DNA from: Gordius sp. MW1 | Lineage: Eukaryota; Nematomorpha; Gordioida; Gordea; Gordiidae | DNA length: 64,000 bases | NCBI GenBank assembly: GCA_964036665.1 | Contig: OZ038533.1 | Span: 1,846,001 to 1,910,000 of the forward strand | Reading direction: 5' to 3' | Part shown: positions 24,384 to 37,574 of the stretch, piece after piece | Layout: each line of letters starts with the position of its first letter | How positions within the stretch are numbered: the first letter of the stretch is position 1 | Made by a program: the position numbers and the translations under genes | Notes under the pieces: generated by a model | Seen by the model: only the letters and a program-made list of their open reading frames with translations | Told to the model about the DNA's origin: nothing | The model's database searches: none

Positions 24384-27300
24384 GTAGCCATATTTAATTA
24401 ACATTACTAAAGTTATATCTTTCTCATTTTTAAGTTGGGTTAATTTAAATTAATTTCCCCCAAAATATAAAACCCGATTTATATAAGCAAATAATGGAAA
24501 TAAATTTTAAAGGGTATAATTTCAATTAGCACTAATCCTCCTGATGTATAATCTATAATCACCACTCTGAACGGTATAAGATCAAAATATAAAAACTTCA
24601 GACAAATGTTATTTATGCATATAGAAAAGATCGACCATTAGACACAACGAGCCCATAATTTGCATAGCAATTAAAAGCTGAAATATAAAATTGATCTCAT
24701 CTTTTTTTAACTGTTTATAATAGCGGTGATAGATTTACTATTTCAAACCAATAGGCTAATTACAACCTTTAATTTTAATCAATAACAGCCATATTAATAT
24801 TAAAATAATACTCCTACAATTGTCTTTTAGTAGAATTCAATGTATACGTAAAAAATTAAATTATGGTTTGTGAAAACTATTACTTATTATGACAACAACA
24901 ACTTTCATTACCATTTTTAGCTTTTCACCATTTTGACACTTCGACAGGCAAAAAATAAAGTAATTATGTTTCATCTGGCTTACAAAATGTGCCATAAAAA
25001 TTAATCAGATAAGCTGCTAGTTATCACCCTCTCTGCAAAATAATAATATGTTCAATATCATTATGGCAGATAAGATCTCACTTCTATTCATAAGCTCTAT
25101 CTCTTAATTAATCCAGGATCGTTGATAGGTTAGGGAAAGACGAAAAGGAGAGGTCGTTATTATTTAGAAGTGTTGTACATTACACTAGTCTTCTCATTTT
25201 AGAACGATAGCGTATAAAGTAGTAATTGCTAATCCTATTAATCAATAACAAGTTTTCCTAAAATAAAATATATGCTTTACTAAACGAAAACAAATACTAA
25301 TAAAATTTTCGTGTCCTAGAGGTAAAAACATTTCAAATGCCCAGAATGTCTTCCAAAATTTATTTTTTGAGGGGGGTATAAAATTCTGGAGGAAGGGGCT
25401 CATCAAAATAACTATCTCGAAAGCAAGAAAAATAAAATTATTCATATATAAATATCATAAGATTTTCGGCATTGTGCTTTTTATTCCAGAGGGGCGGTTG
25501 TTATTCTAGTCTCCCTTCTTTAAATATAACCCTGCGAAAGATTTTCACAAATTTTTTAATATTGTGAATTTTATTAGAATTAGAACACTCGGAGAAAACG
25601 TGTTACACTCCAGAATGCATTTCGATCGGTAATTATTGTAATGATTGTATACTTTTAAAAAACTAATATATGTGTATGTTTAATTTGTTATCATTGTGAA
25701 ATTAAAGTTGAAAAGAGGACAAACTTTTTGTCATTTTTTGAGGCGCTCAAATGTTGTTTATTGATTAAATTAATTTTAGCTGCGATGCTGCTGGAGGGCA
25801 TAGATAAAAAGGCGGATCCGTGTAATGATTTTTATCAGTTTGCTTGTGGCACGTGGAATAAATTGCACACCATTCCCGAAGACAGGAGTAGCATTAGCAC
25901 GTTTGAAGTTTTATCTTCGAAATTGCAGATTGCCTTGAAAAGTAGGACTTCTCCAAAAAAAATATATAAGCCTACCTTTTTTCTATGTTAACTTTAATTT
26001 TTGAAGGTTTATTAGAAGAGGATGAAGAGATTGGCGATTTAATGGCTATAAACCAGGCCAAAGCGCTTTACAAATCTTGTGCAAATAATAGTAAGATATT
26101 TGTCAAAATTTTAATAAATGTAATTATTTAAATCCATTTAAAGCTTATGAAGTGCGCATTTAAAATTATTAGGGTCATCGAATAATAAATAAGTTAGATG
26201 TTAACGCAAAAATCAAAAAAATTAATAATTTTTCAAAAATGTGCGAGTAATTAACATTATTTTTAACCTTAAGAGTTTGAATCATATTTATTAGGGTGAT
26301 CATGGGCGTAGCCAGGGGGGGGGGGGCCGAAGGGGCTTCCCCCCCCCCCCCAAATGACAAAAAAAAATCCAATGCAAAAACCCTTAATAATTAAAAAAAA
26401 AATTATGTTTGGCCCCCCCCCCATAATTCATAACCTACGCCCATGAGGGTGATGCAAAAATAGCTTTTAATAACAAAATATTATAATTAATTAATAGATT
26501 TTCTAACCCCGTTTAAAAAATTATGGCAAATGTATTTTTTATTCTAATATTAAAAAAATATGACAAAGAATATTAACAGAATTAAAAATTTTATTATAAA
26601 ACAAATCATAAATAGAAAACTATTAATTTGAAAATAAACATGCATTCAAATAATAAATTGCAGCCGAAGCAGAAATAGTGGGGGATGCTCCGTTATTGAG
26701 CAGCTTACAAGACCTAGGTGGTTGGCCCATTCTCGATACTGCTTGGGATCAAAGTAATTTTAGCATGGAAATCATGATGGCAAGACTGTTTATGTACAAT
26801 ACCCCAGCTTTCCTCGAAATACTTGTCGGGCCTGATGACAAAAATTCTTCAATTAATATTTTACAGGTATATTTTACTATGAGCAAAGCTGTAAAAATTG
26901 TTTTCATTCCCTCTAAATTGGATTCTATCATAAGTTTTCATCCCTTTGTTTAAGTTTAAAGCTTTTAAAAATAGATTACAAAAACATAGCATTAATCAGG
27001 ATATTTAGTAGTGTTGTAAAAAAACCAAGACTTCATAGACCAGGTTGTGGCTAAGTTTGGGCTAGTCGACCACTAGGCTTAGCCGAAATTTGAAAAACAG
27101 ACGAAAGGTAGTTATCTAAATTATTTATAATTCGTTTTGGGGGTAGCCAGGATTTGAAATAAAAGAAAGGCAAAAGGAGGTTTTCAGAAAATTATAACAA
27201 TATTTTTCATAAATATTTACAGAATTTTGGATGTTACCCCACATCACATAACATAGGGTCTACACTAACTCGGAATTTATATATTATACTAAAGCCCTAT

Positions 27301-30300
27301 TGTTTGAAAGAATGTAATCAATACTTTGTAAAATCTTTTTTGTAATTAGCATGGCTTGTATGTAGTTCTGAAATTGTTTAATTGTTATAAAGATATAAAA
27401 AAAAATAGATTACTTGTAGTTTATAAAGGTCCTTAATAAATATTTATTAGCTCTCAACACTAAGATATAAATTTTAAATCACAATTAATACAATATTTTA
27501 CCATTAGATAAAAATATTGGAACATTTTTTGATTTTTTACACACTTATTTTATGCAAGAATTTTGCATTTTTTACAAATAATCATGTAATTAGATGGATC
27601 AGAATTCTTTGGTGTTACCGAGTAGAGAATACTACTTAAACCCCAATAACAACTTAATTTTAAAAGCCTATAAACGCTTGGTTTATACGATAGCCCTTTT
27701 GATGGGAGCAACTGGACCTCAAGTTAAGGCTGAAGCTGAAGAGATCGTCAACTTGGAAGTTGATATCGCATTAGTAATTTTAATTTATTTTAAAAAATTC
27801 TGATAATTATTTCTTAAATATATTATAATTTTGCCGTGAATATTTTAAAAGCGGACACTTTTTATAGAGATTTAAATGGCATCTTAACAATTATTACAAA
27901 ATCCTTGATTTTTAAATCCAAAGATTACTAAATATTTAAGTAATTAATTTATGTTACAAAATCATTTTGTCTATTCCCTGTTGCCCCGACCCCCATGTTA
28001 CATGTCATTTATAAAAAAATAATAATAATACTTATTATAGAATTTTAACTAATAAAACATATTCGGAAAGCTTACTTTTTTCAAATTTCATCATTATATT
28101 TTGTAATTTGGATTTCGAAACCTTTGTATTTGTATGATTTAATGATCTTTTTATTAACAAGGCGTCAGTTCCTTCGGCGGATAGACATGATGCCAGTGCC
28201 ATATATCAGAAATTAAGTTTCAGACGTCTCTCAAAAATAGTCCCACAAGTAGAAATATTTATCAATTTAATTTTTAATTATATTTAAACAATATTTTTTG
28301 AATTAAACTAAAAATCTTTTTACGTACTTTAGTTTGATTGGATGAAATTTATCCGACACATACCGAACTCATTCGTTATAAATGATACAGAACCAATAGT
28401 TATTTACTCGGAACCATTCATAAGAATGCTCGGTCAAATAGTTAAAGTAACTCCACCCAGGTATATCACAATAAACCTGAATTTTAAAATTTTAAATAAA
28501 ATTTGTTTTATAAATTACTTTTTTATTTATATTGAGTTTATTGAAAGCAAAATATGGATTTAATTTATTTTACAAAATTAATGTAGATTTTAGGTATAAT
28601 TTTGAATGTCATATTAGAAAACTAGCGAATTACGCACTGTGGAGACATGTAAACGCCTTTTTACCACACCTACCCCAAAGGTACGCGGATGCGTTATTTG
28701 CTTTTAGAAAAGTTATATACGGAGTATCTGCGCCCATTATAAAATGGCAGCAATGCGTGGAATATGTGGCTGATCATATGGGTATGCCAGTTGGTGCCAT
28801 GTTTGTTAGGGAACATTTCAGGAATGGAAGCAAAGAAACGGTTTGTTTTTTAGGAATGAAATTTTATTGATTTATTTGTTTTTATATATTCAATTTGATG
28901 GATTTTATAATTGAGGATGTTTTTAAAATATACTAATAGATCGAGATCGCTTGCCAAGCCCTCTAGGCATGGGCGTAGCCAAGGGGGGGGGGCAGGGAGT
29001 GGCGTCTAACCCACCCCCCCCCCCCCCCCCCAAAAAAAAAAAAATTTTTTTTTTGTCGATTTAGTAAATTATGGCTAACATTTTGAAAAATGATCATTTT
29101 GCCCCTCCCTAAATCATTATTATCCCCCTCTAATCCAAATGCTGGCTACGCCCATGCCTGTAGGGGTCACTGCTTTGGGTCGGGTTTGGGATGAAAATTA
29201 AAAAAATGTTAATCATTTCATAGAAAATTCCAATGCATTTTTTCACATTTTTGATAATGTAATGTTTTAAAAATATCTAAAATATTTAAGTAATGCCATT
29301 GCGTTTGTATTTTTCGTTTTTATAACTTGTTATATCAGGAAGCGATATTCAAGCTTAAATTTTTCAGGTCAAAATCGGATCTTCGCAATGGGTTTGGGTT
29401 TAAAAAATTAATTTTGCAGGATTATTTAAAAGATTATTTTTTGCATAAATATCGATTTATAAATTATTGAAAATGTATTTTTTTGAAATAAAATCTATTT
29501 CTATATTATGTTAACAATTATTTAACATACTTTAAAATGATGTAGGCATTGGAGATGATACATGACATAAGAAGTGCTTTCAATGAATTACTGCATACTA
29601 ATAAATGGATGGACAATGAAACGAGAAAAGTTGCAGAAGAGAAAGTATTTTCAATTAAACAGAAATAATCATTTAAGAATTAAAATATTAATTAAAAATT
29701 TTATAATTCTATTTAGGCCAATGCTATGAATGAGTTAATTGGATATCCTGAATCCATATTTGATGAAGACGAATTAAATAAGGAATATCCGGAAGTAGGA
29801 ATTTCGTATATTAAATTATAATTTCACAAACATTTAACATAAAATTATTAATTTGATTTTATAAATAATTTGATTTTAATTAATAATCAAGAATATTTGA
29901 ATTGTTATGCAGTTTTTAAGGCCCTAGTAAAAATGTCTTTATCCATGGACATAGCCAGGAGGATTGTATTCAGAGGGGTTCAATTATGATTCAAGGGGCA
30001 AAATAATAATTTTTTGAAATCTTATACATAATTAAATAAAATTTAAAAGAAATTCTAGATCTAGAGGGGGGGCAGCCGCCCCTCACCCCCTGGCTGCGTC
30101 TAAGTCTTTATCATATATACCCAAATTTAACATAGGTTAATACCACAACAAATTTCCTCACCAATGTTATATCTATTGGAATCCATGAATTTAGCAAAAA
30201 TTTTGCCGACCTACGTAAGCCAGTCAACAAAGATGGGTAAATTTTTTAGAAATTCATAATATAAATTAAAATAACATTTCTCTCAAATTTTTAATTTAAA

Positions 30301-32896
30301 TTTTACAAACAATTTTAAAGCTGGGGCACTGGTCCAGCTGTCGTTAATGCCTTTTACAGCCCAAACAAGAATAACATAGGTAATTTTTGATTATTTACAA
30401 TACAAATTGATATAAACTTTATTTTTTAAAATAGTCATACCTGCAGGAATTTTACAGCCTCTATTTTATAGCGAAACATTTCCCAAGTAAACCTGATTTT
30501 TAAATAACCTCAATTAAATGTTTCATATTTTATTGGACTTTAATAAGCAAAACATATACAAGTTTAGCGAGTTAAAATATACTAATTTATGCTCTTTAAT
30601 TTATTAATTTTTACTATTTCTGAAAAATTGACAAGAGCACTAGTTGTTTTACTTTTATTTGAGCTAAAAATTATAATTTTAAATATGACTATAAATAGAT
30701 AAAAAAATATTATGGAAACGAAACTTTAAAAAGGCTAGATTTGAATTCTAACAATTTAAAAATAATATTACCTGCTTAGCTGCAACAAAAGTTAGGAGAA
30801 TTACATATAAATTCTTAAATGGAATCGAATTTCTATAATATACTAATTTAAACCGAATTTTAAGGAGTGTATAATAATTTGAAAGATTTTAAATTAAATT
30901 TATTCAATAGTTTTAACAATATAACTTACCCTCATTTAACTTTTTTTTTCAAAATTGTTTTTATACGAGGTCGCTAAATTTTGGTGGTATCGGAGTTGTC
31001 ATTGGCCATGAAATTACACATGGTTTTGATGAAAAAGGTAATTTTGTTATTAAAAATAAATAAATTAATTTAAAAAAAATTGAAAAATCTAAAAAATTTA
31101 ATTTAATATGACAGGAAGGCAATTTGACAAAGATGGCAATTTGAAGCAATGGTGGAACAACGCTACTATTAGAGCTTTTAGGGGCAGAGCGCAATGTATT
31201 ATAGATCAGTATTCCAGTTACAAATTGAAAGAAATTGATATGAATGTAAAATCAAATTCAATTTAAATCTTTATTACATATGGATTTAATCATAATAGGC
31301 CCTACAATAATTTAATATATTTTGGTCTAAATTATAAAAAAACATGTTTTATTTACATAAGAGTATATTAATACTTTGTATTAAATTTTGTGAAAAGGAA
31401 TTATATAATTGAAAAATACATGAAATCTCTATGCTTTTTTACCGATAGATAAATGGTAGAAACACTCAGGGAGAGAATATAGCGGACAATGGTGGTTTGA
31501 AACAAGCTTTTAGGGTAATATATATTATTTTATCTAAAATATTTTTACCTCATCCCAAATATGTATTTTTATAGGCCTACAAAAAATGGGTGGAAAAGCA
31601 CGGGCCAGAGCAATTGCTACCTGGCATTAATCTAACTCACGAACAATTATTCTTTTTAAATTATGCTCAAGTAATCTAATTATTACGTTTCATATTAGCA
31701 AATTGAAAATTTTAATTTTTACATTCATTTTAAAATATTTGGCTCTCATATATCTGATTTATCAAATGTATTTTAATAAATGCAAATCTAGTCTCGCAAT
31801 GTAATATCTAATATACCTTAAACCTTATTGAATGATATGGTTTTGTTTTAAATTAAAAATGGAAAAATAATACAAAATTTTGTCGGATAATTAAAACAGC
31901 TATAAACATTACCTATAGCATTGATTTATATAAAACCCAAAATAATTATATTTAAAATGTACACAACATCAACAAAGGCTGTAGTGTAAATTTCATCAAA
32001 TCAATTGTTTCAACTAATTTTTGCAAATTTACTACTGCCCTATCATTTAAAATTACATTTTTCTTTAATTTTAAAGTAAATTTGTGGTTTTTATGTCAAA
32101 GATATGGTGTGGTTCTATGCGCCCTGAAGAAGCTGTTAACAAAATACATTCGTCAGTACATAGTCCGGGCCCCATTAGGTCAGCATAAATTTATTATAAA
32201 ATTTTACACTTGGAGACGTTTTCTAATAAAATTTCGAGGAATATAAAGAAAAGTTTTTAATTTCTCTTCAATTTTACTCCTAAACAACACTTAAAATCAA
32301 GTTTGATTAATATTAATTGCTTATCGATCCAGTAATTACACTGGTAACGAGTTAAATTATATATCGTCCAATACTGATTAAAAAATCTCCTAATATTCAA
32401 TTGGTAATATGTCGTTTTAGATTTTATACTGTCTTTTGAGAGTAATGTAGCCAAAAGTAGAGGACTGTGATTGTATAAACTGACCTGTTTACAACATGGC
32501 CCTAGCTAAGTTTTTTTTTGAAATTTCATTTTATTAGAGAATTTTTGGATTTTAGGAGGGGGGGGCAGCTCTGCCCCTAGCTAAGTTCTTGGTTCATAAG
32601 ATAGTAAGTAATAAATTATTTTAAAAAAGGGAAACAAATCATTTGCAATCTTATGATAATTGCATATCGTTTTTTAAGACAAAATTTATCACACCTTCAC
32701 AAATTATGTATATTTTTTATAAAATTAATAAATTATTAGTTTATTTTGGAAAAAAAATAAATTATAACCCAAATTAATTTTTTCCCTTATTTGTAGAGTT
32801 TTAGGACCGTTGTCTAATTCTTACGATTTTGCCAACGCCTACAATTGTCCAGCTGGCAGTCCAATGAACCCAACTCACAAATGCTCAGTTTGGTAG
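23339..32896 (+). CDS. M13 metallopeptidase, neprilysin/ECE-like, 20 coding exons
   Basis: A type II membrane zinc ectopeptidase that by family cleaves small extracellular peptides. Coding exons: 23339-24383, 25584-25628, 25780-25941, 26007-26090, 26664-26866, 27594-27773, 28162-28248, 28333-28460, 28594-28840, 29546-29644, 29717-29794, 30136-30236, 30321-30379, 30435-30486, 30970-31037, 31115-31245, 31449-31514, 31575-31670, 32102-32178, 32797-32896. All introns are GT-AG and the phases agree. The total is 3108 nt: 1035 residues plus TAG. Landmarks: membrane segment ~314-339; 'CYTPEC' and '[12 protein letters not shown]' at the start of the ectodomain; substrate motif NAFY at 829-832; zinc motif HEITH at 870-874; third zinc ligand in GENIAD (Glu932); C-terminal CSVW. 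All catalytic residues are present. Family members are usually about 750 residues; the excess is the cytosolic tail. Whether it is an orthologue of neprilysin or ECE is not decided. Confidence 0.95.
26301..26445. mobile_element. CATGGGCGTAGCC MITE in M13 intron 4
   Basis: A 145-bp element with ends CATGGGCGTAGCC and CTACGCCCATG and a perfect 8-bp duplication AGGGTGAT (26293-26300, 26446-26453). Long G and C runs lie just inside the ends, and the interior contains 'CAATGCAAAAACCCTTAA', shared with the copies at 5553, 41398 and 63146. Confidence 0.92.
27009..27125 (+). mobile_element. TAGTGTTGTAAAAA hAT-MITE fragment in M13 intron 5
   Basis: The left end TAGTGTTGTAAAAAAACC is followed by GGTCGACC-related blocks ('GCTAGTCGACCACTAGGCTT'). 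The same sequence family occurs at 60192-60372 and 63077-63383. The right end is missing here, so this is a truncated copy. Confidence 0.6.
28968..29156. mobile_element. CATGGGCGTAGCC MITE in M13 intron 9
   Basis: A 189-bp copy with ends CATGGGCGTAGCC and GGCTACGCCCATG. The flanking 8-mers CCTCTAGG (28960-28967) and CCTGTAGG (29157-29164) match at 7 of 8 positions. It includes a run of C about 16 bases long followed by A and T runs. Confidence 0.88.
29943..30103. mobile_element. Diverged CATGG-family MITE in M13 intron 11
   Basis: A 161-bp copy with decayed ends (CCATGGACATAGCCAGG and CTGGCTGCGTCTAA) but a perfect 8-bp duplication GTCTTTAT (29935-29942, 30104-30111). The interior matches the AGAGGGGGGCAGCCGCCCCT subfamily seen at 58643, 60411 and 61092. 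Confidence 0.85.
30970..31514 (+). CDS. M13 catalytic exons (HEITH and GENIAD)
   Basis: Three exons (30970-31037, 31115-31245, 31449-31514) carry the catalytic core. The first reads '[19 protein letters not shown]': two zinc-binding His and the general-base Glu. The second carries '[14 protein letters not shown]'. The third reads '[12 protein letters not shown]', with the third zinc ligand Glu and the structural Asp. All M13 catalytic residues I can check are intact, so the enzyme is predicted to be active. Confidence 0.95.
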
Positions 32897-32939
32897 TAAC
32901 GACCTAGAATTTCAGATGTACGTTAGAATTGTAAATACA

Positions 32940-32945
32940 AATAAA
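32940..32945 (+). promoter_or_regulatory. Candidate polyadenylation signal of the M13 gene
   Basis: AATAAA begins 44 bases after the M13 stop codon and is the first canonical signal downstream. The position fits a very short 3' untranslated region. Other AATAAA motifs follow within 300 bases, so the site in use is uncertain. Confidence 0.4.
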
Positions 32946-33617
32946 AAAATTGTAAATTGATAAAAAGAATTAAATGTTGATGTACCCATACCTAATGTAA
33001 ATAGAAATGACTTTACTTCATATAACTCATGTTAAAGTGATGTCAACTCGTCAATATCTTAAAATCTCATTGTTTGTTAGAAAAGCAACATTCTCATCTT
33101 CTAATTAATATAAATCCCCAAAGATGTATCGTCGTCGTTTTAGAATGTCTATCCCCCTTTTTATCACAATCATGCATACACAATACACCATGTAAATATA
33201 ATCTTCGTTTTGCGAATTAATAAACTCTAGGTCGTTAGTCAGAATTTTAATTATAGGTAAATAAATATATTGGAAAAGGGAGATATGATATTTTTAATTC
33301 ATAAAAAATCTGAATGTTGAGGGTAAAGTTATCTTGCAACCTTCTCAGCCCCGATTTTCAACAATTTCGTTAACCCTTGTTTAATTAATTTCGGTAAAAA
33401 AATTTAATAAAAAAAGTTTTTTACCTATAGCTGTTCGTCACACTTGGTGGTCGGTTAGCTTATTCAAGTTTCCACGTATTCCTGGCATCCATAGGCGTAG
33501 CTACGATTTGGACTGGGGGGGGGCAAAAATATAGAGTGTAAATAAATGTCAGTCGCGTTCCATTTCCCTCTACCTACGCTATCAATCCAAATACACCGAC
33601 TTTAAACAATGACATTT
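32946..33617. other. Intergenic stretch after the M13 gene
   Basis: AT-rich, no gene seen. A one-sided MITE end (ATAGGCGTAGCTACGATTTGG followed by a G-run) lies near 33491-33530. Confidence 0.4.
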
Positions 33618-33932
33618 ATATAAACTAGAGATGCACCGATACCAAGTATCGGCATGGTATCGGCGCCGATACCTTGCCAAAAGAATCGGCCCGATACTTT
33701 GCTAGTATCGGCAATTACCAAGCCGATACCTTTTTCAATATGAAACTCAAAAAATAATATTTATAGTATCTCCTACCATTAAAAAATAGAGGACTTTTTA
33801 AATTTTTTGAAAATTGTTTCATTTGATTGGCTATAAATATTTCTATGTGGAGTATAATAAACTCATTGACCATCTGTTCCGAATAACTGCGCTTTTAAGT
33901 AAATATTGTTTTATTTTAAAAATTATTATATA

Positions 33933-35517
33933 CTAGCTGTGCCCGGCCAAGCGTTGCTTTGGCTCAGTCCTTAAGTGGTTAATTAAGTATAAGCTATTAA
34001 TAAGACTTATCTAAAATGGGGTCATATATGAAATAATTTATAATGTGAAAGGTCCGAATGATTTTATGAACCCACTATTTTTAGTATATATTTATATAAT
34101 AAGACAAACCAAATGCAAATTCTGTTTTAGTCATCAAATCCGACTAAAATTAAATGTTTTTGAAAAAATTGCTTATTAATGCTGTTACTTATTATACAAT
34201 AATACCATTATTTTATTTTTCTAGTTAGCTGATTTATTTGAAATACAATTTACTTTAATATAATAAAATAATTAATTGAAGGATGGATAATTATTAAAAA
34301 TATGCTTCTATGATCGACCACGTGATAATAATGACAAAAACTGCATAATTTAAATTTTATTTATTTAATTTAAATAGTCTGTTAAACCCCAATAATTTTA
34401 ACCGTATACTGTAACATTTTTATTATACTTTTAAATATCTAATTCGAGGAAACTTCAGCTTTGTATGTATGACGTCATTATTGTATATGCTGCTATAAAT
34501 GAAACTGGACGGGAAATGTCAGATATTTTTAAAACAAAAAGGTATTTTAGGAATCTGAAAAAGCTATTTTACCCCTGGCCTATCTGGGCATCTATGGCTA
34601 AATTTTCGCTCGAATCGGATCTGAAGTTTCAGAATTTAGCCCTTTTTTAAAACCAAAAGGCCGAGAAATGTCCGATATTTTTAAAACTAAAAGGAATTTT
34701 AGCAATCTGAAAAAGCTATTTTACACCTGGCCGCCCTGAGAACCTACGGGTAAAGTTTCGCGCGAATCGGGCCGGTAGTTTCAGAATTTATTCTCATTTA
34801 AATATCTCATTGAATAAAAATTAATGATAGATAAATAATGACATTTATATATAAATAGCATTTACTCAGAATAATCAACGTTGGACTATTTTATATTACA
34901 TTTAAATTATATATACTTTCATCTTTCTCATTTAAAATATCTCATTTAATGATAATGAGAAAAATTCATCTTCTTCACCTATATATTTTCTCAAATAATC
35001 TATAATTTTATTTATTTCAGGTTAATTCATAAATTTTATGTTGACACCGTTAAGAAAAGATGACGTTTAAGATATTTAATTCATAAATTTTATGTTGTCT
35101 TGTTACCGTTAAGAAAAGATGACGTTTAAGAAATTTAATTCATAAATTTTATATTGTCACCGTTAAGAAAAGATGACGTTTAAGAAATTTAATTCATAAA
35201 TTTTATGTTGTCACCGTTAAGAAAAGATTACCTTTTACAAACTACTATAAGTGATACACTTTTACTACAGAACTGTCTGTATATTCAAATTTTCGACGAA
35301 CGCGAGGAGGTGCGTTTGATTGACATTTTATTGAACGTCAAAACGCATACAACCCAATATCTCGAAAATTAAAAGGAATTTTAGGATTCTGAAAAAGCTA
35401 TTTTACCCCTGGCCGCCCTGGGAACCTAGGGATAAATTTTCGCGCGAATCGGGCCGGTAGTTTCAGAGATTAGCCCTTACATACATATATACATACACTT
35501 TACTTTATATATAAAGA
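33933..35517 (-). mobile_element. Non-autonomous Helitron nested in the hAT element
   Basis: On the minus strand it starts with TC (TCTTTATATATAAAG at 35517) and ends with CTAG at 33933, inserted between A and T as Helitrons do. Just inside the 3' end a GC-rich hairpin, GCCAAAGC/GCTTGGC, precedes CGGGCACAGCTAG. The length is 1585 bp with no Rep or helicase coding. It carries tandem repeats: three copies of a ~120-bp unit with CTGAAAAAGCTATTTTACCC (near 34556, 34708 and 35388) and a separate 60-bp array. Confidence 0.85.
35030..35225. repeat. ~60-bp tandem array inside the Helitron
   Basis: Four units of TTAATTCATAAATTTTATGT, CACCGTTAAGAAAAGATGAC and GTTTAAGA lie head to tail with a period of about 57-63 bp. 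The units are nearly identical, which suggests recent expansion. Confidence 0.85.
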
Positions 35518-35528
35518 TTAAGCCTTAG

Positions 35529-35684
35529 ATGGATTCTTTAGATACACTATGGAGTTATTTTGTTGTGTCAGCAGATGAAAAATTTGTAATCTGTGAATTA
35601 TGCAAAGATAAAATAAGTCGTGGGGGCAAAAACAAACATTATTTACTTTTTTATAAAATAAATTTATGTATTAATAAAATATAA
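35529..35684 (+). pseudogene. BED zinc-finger fragment of a hAT transposase
   Basis: A 51-codon frame reads 'LWSYFVVSADEKFVICELC' and 'ISRGGK'. This matches the first half of a BED finger: the aromatic W.YF pair, the Cys-x2-Cys pair, then the Gly-Gly turn. The second half with the His ligands is missing. BED fingers stand at the N-terminus of many hAT transposases, which agrees with the terminal repeats of the surrounding element. This is a truncated coding remnant. Confidence 0.8.
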
Positions 35685-36789
35685 AGTGTACCATAATAAA
35701 ATTTAAATTTCTTTTTTGATCTATTAATCACAATACTTTTGAATTAATTAATAACAAAATTTATTATTATAAATTAATATTATATTATAAATTATAATTA
35801 CAATTGTTTTATCGTCAAAATTCTGATCTACCAAAATTTGGATGTGACTTAATTTATAATATTTAATTTGCATATATTTTTTAGTATAAAATTTTTTTTT
35901 ATTATAAGTATCGGCATGGTATCGGTATCGGCAAAAAAATCTTAAGTATCGGCTGGTATCGGTATCGGCATAAAATAGTGGTATCGGTGCATCTCTAATA
36001 TAAACGGATTGAAAATCTTGACTACATGTAAATAAATGTGTAGAATATTTTTTGCTCTTCGATTAATGCTCTGGCTTCAACTATGGTTCGGATCCGAAAA
36101 TAAAGCCGGGCACGGGCCTTAAATAGCATAGGCTTCAAAATCCCACCCAGGCCTATCATTTATAAGATAAGATAGACCCCACAGGCATAATTGAAAAATA
36201 ATTAGTCTCTAATTCCTGTTAAAAACAATATATCATATTATAAAATTTTAGGACAAAATTAATAAAACTATTAATTCTATTGGTGAAATAAAATAGTTGA
36301 AGGCTCGACACTTATTTTAAATTACAATAAGATCAACAAATTTCAGACTTTAATCGCCTTTGGGTAGAAGCAGATTTAAAATCGACTTTGAATTATTATA
36401 AATTGCAACAACATTTAATGATTAAAGAATTAAAAAGCCTCGCTTCTATGTCCAAAATTTTTACGGTTTAAATTTATGCATTTATAATAAAATATCGAAA
36501 TTCGTATGCCCACAATTGTAAAGCATTAAAATGATAATCCCAATTGAATAAGGAAAATTGCCTAAAGTTAAAATTTGGTTTCTGAATATGAGGTCAATAT
36601 ATCGCAAATAATTGGTGATTTTGTCAACGCTTGTTCAGTTGAAGATTAATGTTTAACATTTTGTTATTCCATTTTAATTTTATATTTATTTTATGCGTTA
36701 AATTATTCAATAAAAAACTTTACAAAAATATTATTAGTTAAACTGCTTAAACATCAGTCATCGATTTACACATGTGTTTCTTTGTATTC

Positions 36790-37135
36790 ATTTCCCAACT
36801 CGAACCATATATATTCAGTTTTCTTCCCAGTTGACCACACGGCCATCGCTTTTAATTTGATCCATCAACACTTTTAACTCCGTTATTCTACATTTGAATC
36901 TGCGCACAGCACTATACAATCCACAAAGCGCATTGCCCAAGGTGATTCGCCTTTAAGGTCCTTAGTTATGGTTATGAAGAGCAATGGACTTAATGCTGTT
37001 CCTTGATGCACAGCGACATTTAGACGGAATCCCTTTTATGTACCACTATATTTCCGTACTTTGGTTTTTGCGTTACTATACATATCCTTAATAAATATTC
37101 CTCGATGCCTCTTTCAATTGCTGAAATCAATCGAA
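36790..37135 (-). pseudogene. RTE-like LINE reverse transcriptase fragment
   Basis: On the minus strand a broken frame reads 'TQKPKYGNIVVHKRDSV' and continues through several stops into 'CIVLCAQIQ', the position of the YADD-containing block. The similarity to RTE-like reverse transcriptase is short but in the right order. Strongly decayed. Confidence 0.5.
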
Positions 37136-37149
37136 TTAAACATATAACT

Positions 37150-37215
37150 CGGGCCTTTGGCCCTCGTGGGAAGGGGGAGGGGGGAAGGGAAGGGGGGAAG
37201 GGAAGGGGGGACGAC
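37150..37215 (+). repeat. G-rich purine tract
   Basis: About 65 bp of runs of 3-6 G separated by AA or A (GGGGGAGGGGGGAAGGGAAG and onward). Such a strand could form a G-quadruplex. It is purine-only for over 40 bases. Confidence 0.7.
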
Positions 37216-37574
37216 TCATCTATACTTCGTATAAATGTATCATATTTGCTATGCAATTTATGGGCGAGAAAGGTGGGAAGGGGCGAGAATGCCTATAGGG
37301 GGGGGGTATTAAATGCCTGATGATTAATTAATTATTTATACAAATTTTTCATTTATAGGCAAAATGTAATATAGGCAAAATGTAATATAGGCAAGGGTTA
37401 GGGTTAGATTTAGTGTTTGCATTAGTTGCGTATTACATTAGTTTTTATGGCCTTTAGTGATTATGGGTCTAACAAACATTATATTATAAAACATCACAAT
37501 GTTAAGAATTTGCAGAATTGTTGGGAGAAATTTTTTGTTGAATTTGAACAATTTTTAATTAAAAAAATCAAAAA

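Larger units (their letters stand above)
33626..35997. mobile_element. hAT transposon with TAGAGATGCACCGATAC ends
   Basis: Terminal inverted repeats TAGAGATGCACCGATACCA (left) and TGGTATCGGTGCATCTCTA (right) are flanked by a perfect 8-bp duplication ATATAAAC (33618-33625 and 35998-36005). Next to each end are GTATCGGCATGGTATCGGC-type subterminal repeats. The only coding trace is a BED zinc-finger start at 35529. The element is mostly occupied by a Helitron (33933-35517), so without it the hAT copy is about 790 bp, an internally deleted derivative. Confidence 0.93.

Noticed and set aside
37385-37415. GGGTTAGGGTTAG telomere-like motif
   Set aside because: Only two units, with no array; it follows a short repeat and is not near a chromosome end.
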